64,000 nt of DNA from Phyllobacterium bourgognense (GTDB lineage: Bacteria > Pseudomonadota > Alphaproteobacteria > Rhizobiales > Rhizobiaceae), in assembly GCF_003337575.1 (NCBI RefSeq), contig NZ_QPJM01000012.1, positions 1-64,000 of the forward strand, read 5' to 3'. The translations under genes and the position numbers were made by a program. Every line of letters begins with the position of its first letter. Position 1 is the first letter of the stretch. The notes beneath the pieces were generated by a model. It was not told the origin of the DNA and did no database searches. It was given only the letters and a program-made list of their open reading frames with translations. This document shows, piece by piece, positions 63,001 through 64,000 of this stretch.

Positions 63001-63873
63001 ATGGCTACGCTTCAGACACGTGCAACCGCCCGTCTCATGATGTCGCCCGCCGTCATCCTCCTGTTTTTGTGGATGATCGTGCCGCTTGTCATGACGCTGT
63101 ATTTTTCGTTCCTGCGCTACAATTTGCTAATGCCGGGAACCGAGGAATTTATCGGCTTTCTCAATTATCAGTACTTTCTCACTGACCCGGCTTTCTTCAC
63201 TGCGCTCGGCAACACGCTCATGCTGGTCGGCGGCACCCTGCTGATCACGGTTATTGGCGGTATCTTGTTGGCGATCGTGCTGGACCAGCCATTCTGGGGT
63301 CAGGGTATCGTCCGGCTTCTGGTCATCGCGCCATTCTTCGTCATGCCGACTGTTTCGGCGCTCGTCTGGAAGAATATGCTGATGCATCCGGTCAACGGCC
63401 TGTTCGCGTGGATCGCCCGCTCGTTCGGGTTCCAGCCCATCGACTGGTTCGCCCAGCTCCCGCTGTTTTCGATCATTCTCATCGTCGCCTGGCAATGGCT
63501 GCCTTTCGCCACGCTGATCCTGCTGACCGCTTTGCAGTCGCTTGATGGCGAGCAGATCGAAGCCGCCGAGATGGACGGTGCAGGGGCGCTCTCGCGGTTT
63601 TTCTACCTGGTGCTGCCGCATATGTCGCGCGCCATCACCGTGGTTATCCTCATCCAGACCATCTTCCTGCTCAGCGTCTTTGCAGAGATTCTGGTGACGA
63701 CCAATGGCGGACCGGGCCTTCAAACGACGAATATCACCTATCTGATTTACGCGCAGGCGCTCCTGCAGTTCGACGTCGGCGGCGCTTCGGCTGGCGGTAT
63801 TGTCGCGGTGATCCTAGCCAATATCGTCGCCTTCTTCCTCATTCGCCTCATCGGCAAGAACCTCGAGAGGTAG
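63001..63873 (+). CDS. Sugar/polyol ABC transporter permease (SmoF-like)
   Basis: A 290-residue inner-membrane permease with about six helices. The cytoplasmic EAA loop reads EQIEAAEMDGAGALSRFFYLVLPHM, given here as EAAEMDGAGALSRF, which docks the ATPase. It pairs with the next permease to import the polyol. A G+C-rich hairpin-like stretch at 62936-62953 separates it from the binding-protein gene and may give the usual excess of binding protein. The ATG has a weak ribosome binding site. Confidence 0.9.
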   Translation: MATLQTRATARLMMSPAVILLFLWMIVPLVMTLYFSFLRYNLLMPGTEEFIGFLNYQYFLTDPAFFTALGNTLMLVGGTLLITVIGGILLAIVLDQPFWGQGIVRLLVIAPFFVMPTVSALVWKNMLMHPVNGLFAWIARSFGFQPIDWFAQLPLFSIILIVAWQWLPFATLILLTALQSLDGEQIEAAEMDGAGALSRFFYLVLPHMSRAITVVILIQTIFLLSVFAEILVTTNGGPGLQTTNITYLIYAQALLQFDVGGASAGGIVAVILANIVAFFLIRLIGKNLER

Positions 63874-63877
63874 AATC

Positions 63878-64000
63878 ATGGCCCGCTCAGTCACAACACA
63901 GCGGAAGCTGACATTCACCATCCTCGGTTGGGCTATCGGTCTGCTGATCTTCTTTCCGATCCTGTGGACGTTCCTGACCAGCTTCAAGACGGAAGGAACG
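63878..64000 (+). CDS. Sugar/polyol ABC transporter permease (SmoG-like), 5' fragment
   Basis: The first 41 residues of the second permease: a basic start followed by a hydrophobic helix (LGWAIGLLIFFPILWTFLTS) and FKTEGT, the usual first helix and loop of carbohydrate permeases. GAGAGG lies just upstream, and the start is 4 bases after the previous stop. The rest lies beyond the window. Confidence 0.85.
   Translation, partial: MARSVTTQRKLTFTILGWAIGLLIFFPILWTFLTSFKTEGT

Noticed and set aside
62922-63185. Possible 87-residue exported protein between binding protein and permease genes
   Set aside because: Its signal-like start is tempting, but most of it overlaps the permease in another frame and there is no ribosome binding site.
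1-64000. CRISPR arrays, rRNA and insertion sequences
   Set aside because: No regularly spaced repeats, rRNA segments or transposase motifs were seen on reading both strands.

Overview
This window is about 64 kb of an alphaproteobacterial genome, most likely Hyphomicrobiales (Rhizobiales) of the Phyllobacterium/Ochrobactrum/Mesorhizobium type. The signs are high-GC housekeeping genes (ubiE-ubiB-coaBC, dut, prfC, pgi, lepA), Rhizobiales families (DUF995, DUF1127, DUF2270, DUF2239, a CuxR-type AraC regulator), rhizobial intergenic palindromes and a smo-type polyol transporter. No rRNA, CRISPR array, prophage or insertion sequence was seen. One tRNA gene (tRNA-Ser, anticodon GGA) is present.

Layout. 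1-7.2 kb is a mixed accessory stretch: the end of an ICMT-like methyltransferase overlapping a DHA2 efflux pump, a glutathione transferase, an NTF2-fold protein, small exported proteins including an I78 protease-inhibitor lipoprotein, DUF2270 and an SLC13 permease. 7.5-15.1 kb is an exopolysaccharide locus matching, in order and families, the cuxR / uxs1-uxe-apsS-apsH1-apsE-apsH2 arabinose-polysaccharide locus of Sinorhizobium meliloti, ending in a strong terminator. 16.7-27.3 kb is a nucleoside uptake and salvage cluster (BMP-type ABC transporter, cytidine deaminase, purine nucleoside phosphorylase, thymidine phosphorylase, uracil phosphoribosyltransferase, adenosine deaminase). 27.4-31.8 kb carries ubiE, ubiB and a coaBC gene with an N-terminal ribbon-helix-helix domain. 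31.8-35.4 kb holds an ArsR/AHSA1 pair and a PEP-mutase-like/HAD/hydroxyproline-dehydratase operon. 35.4-50.9 kb is mostly core metabolism: dut, prfC, an acyl-CoA ligase with a histone-H1-like tail, a Na+/H+ antiporter, a GMC oxidoreductase, CoxG, pgi, AstE-like, HAD, threonine dehydratase and PhoX behind a candidate Pho box.

51.4-53.3 kb is an A+T-richer two-gene island between DUF1127 and a lipoprotein/lepA: a CD-NTase followed by a patatin-like phospholipase with a 4-base overlap. This is the layout of a minimal type I CBASS anti-phage system and is the most striking accessory element. 53.5-60 kb has lepA, a DUF2239 gene behind twin palindromic operators, a frameshifted lipoprotein alpha/beta-hydrolase, and a near-perfect 53-base inverted repeat. 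60.1-64 kb has a SelT/W/H-like protein, a SorC regulator and the start of a sorbitol/mannitol-type ABC transporter that runs off the end.

Many long ORFs antisense to pgi, phoX, lepA and the sugar-binding protein gene are shadows of high-GC coding sequence and are left out.
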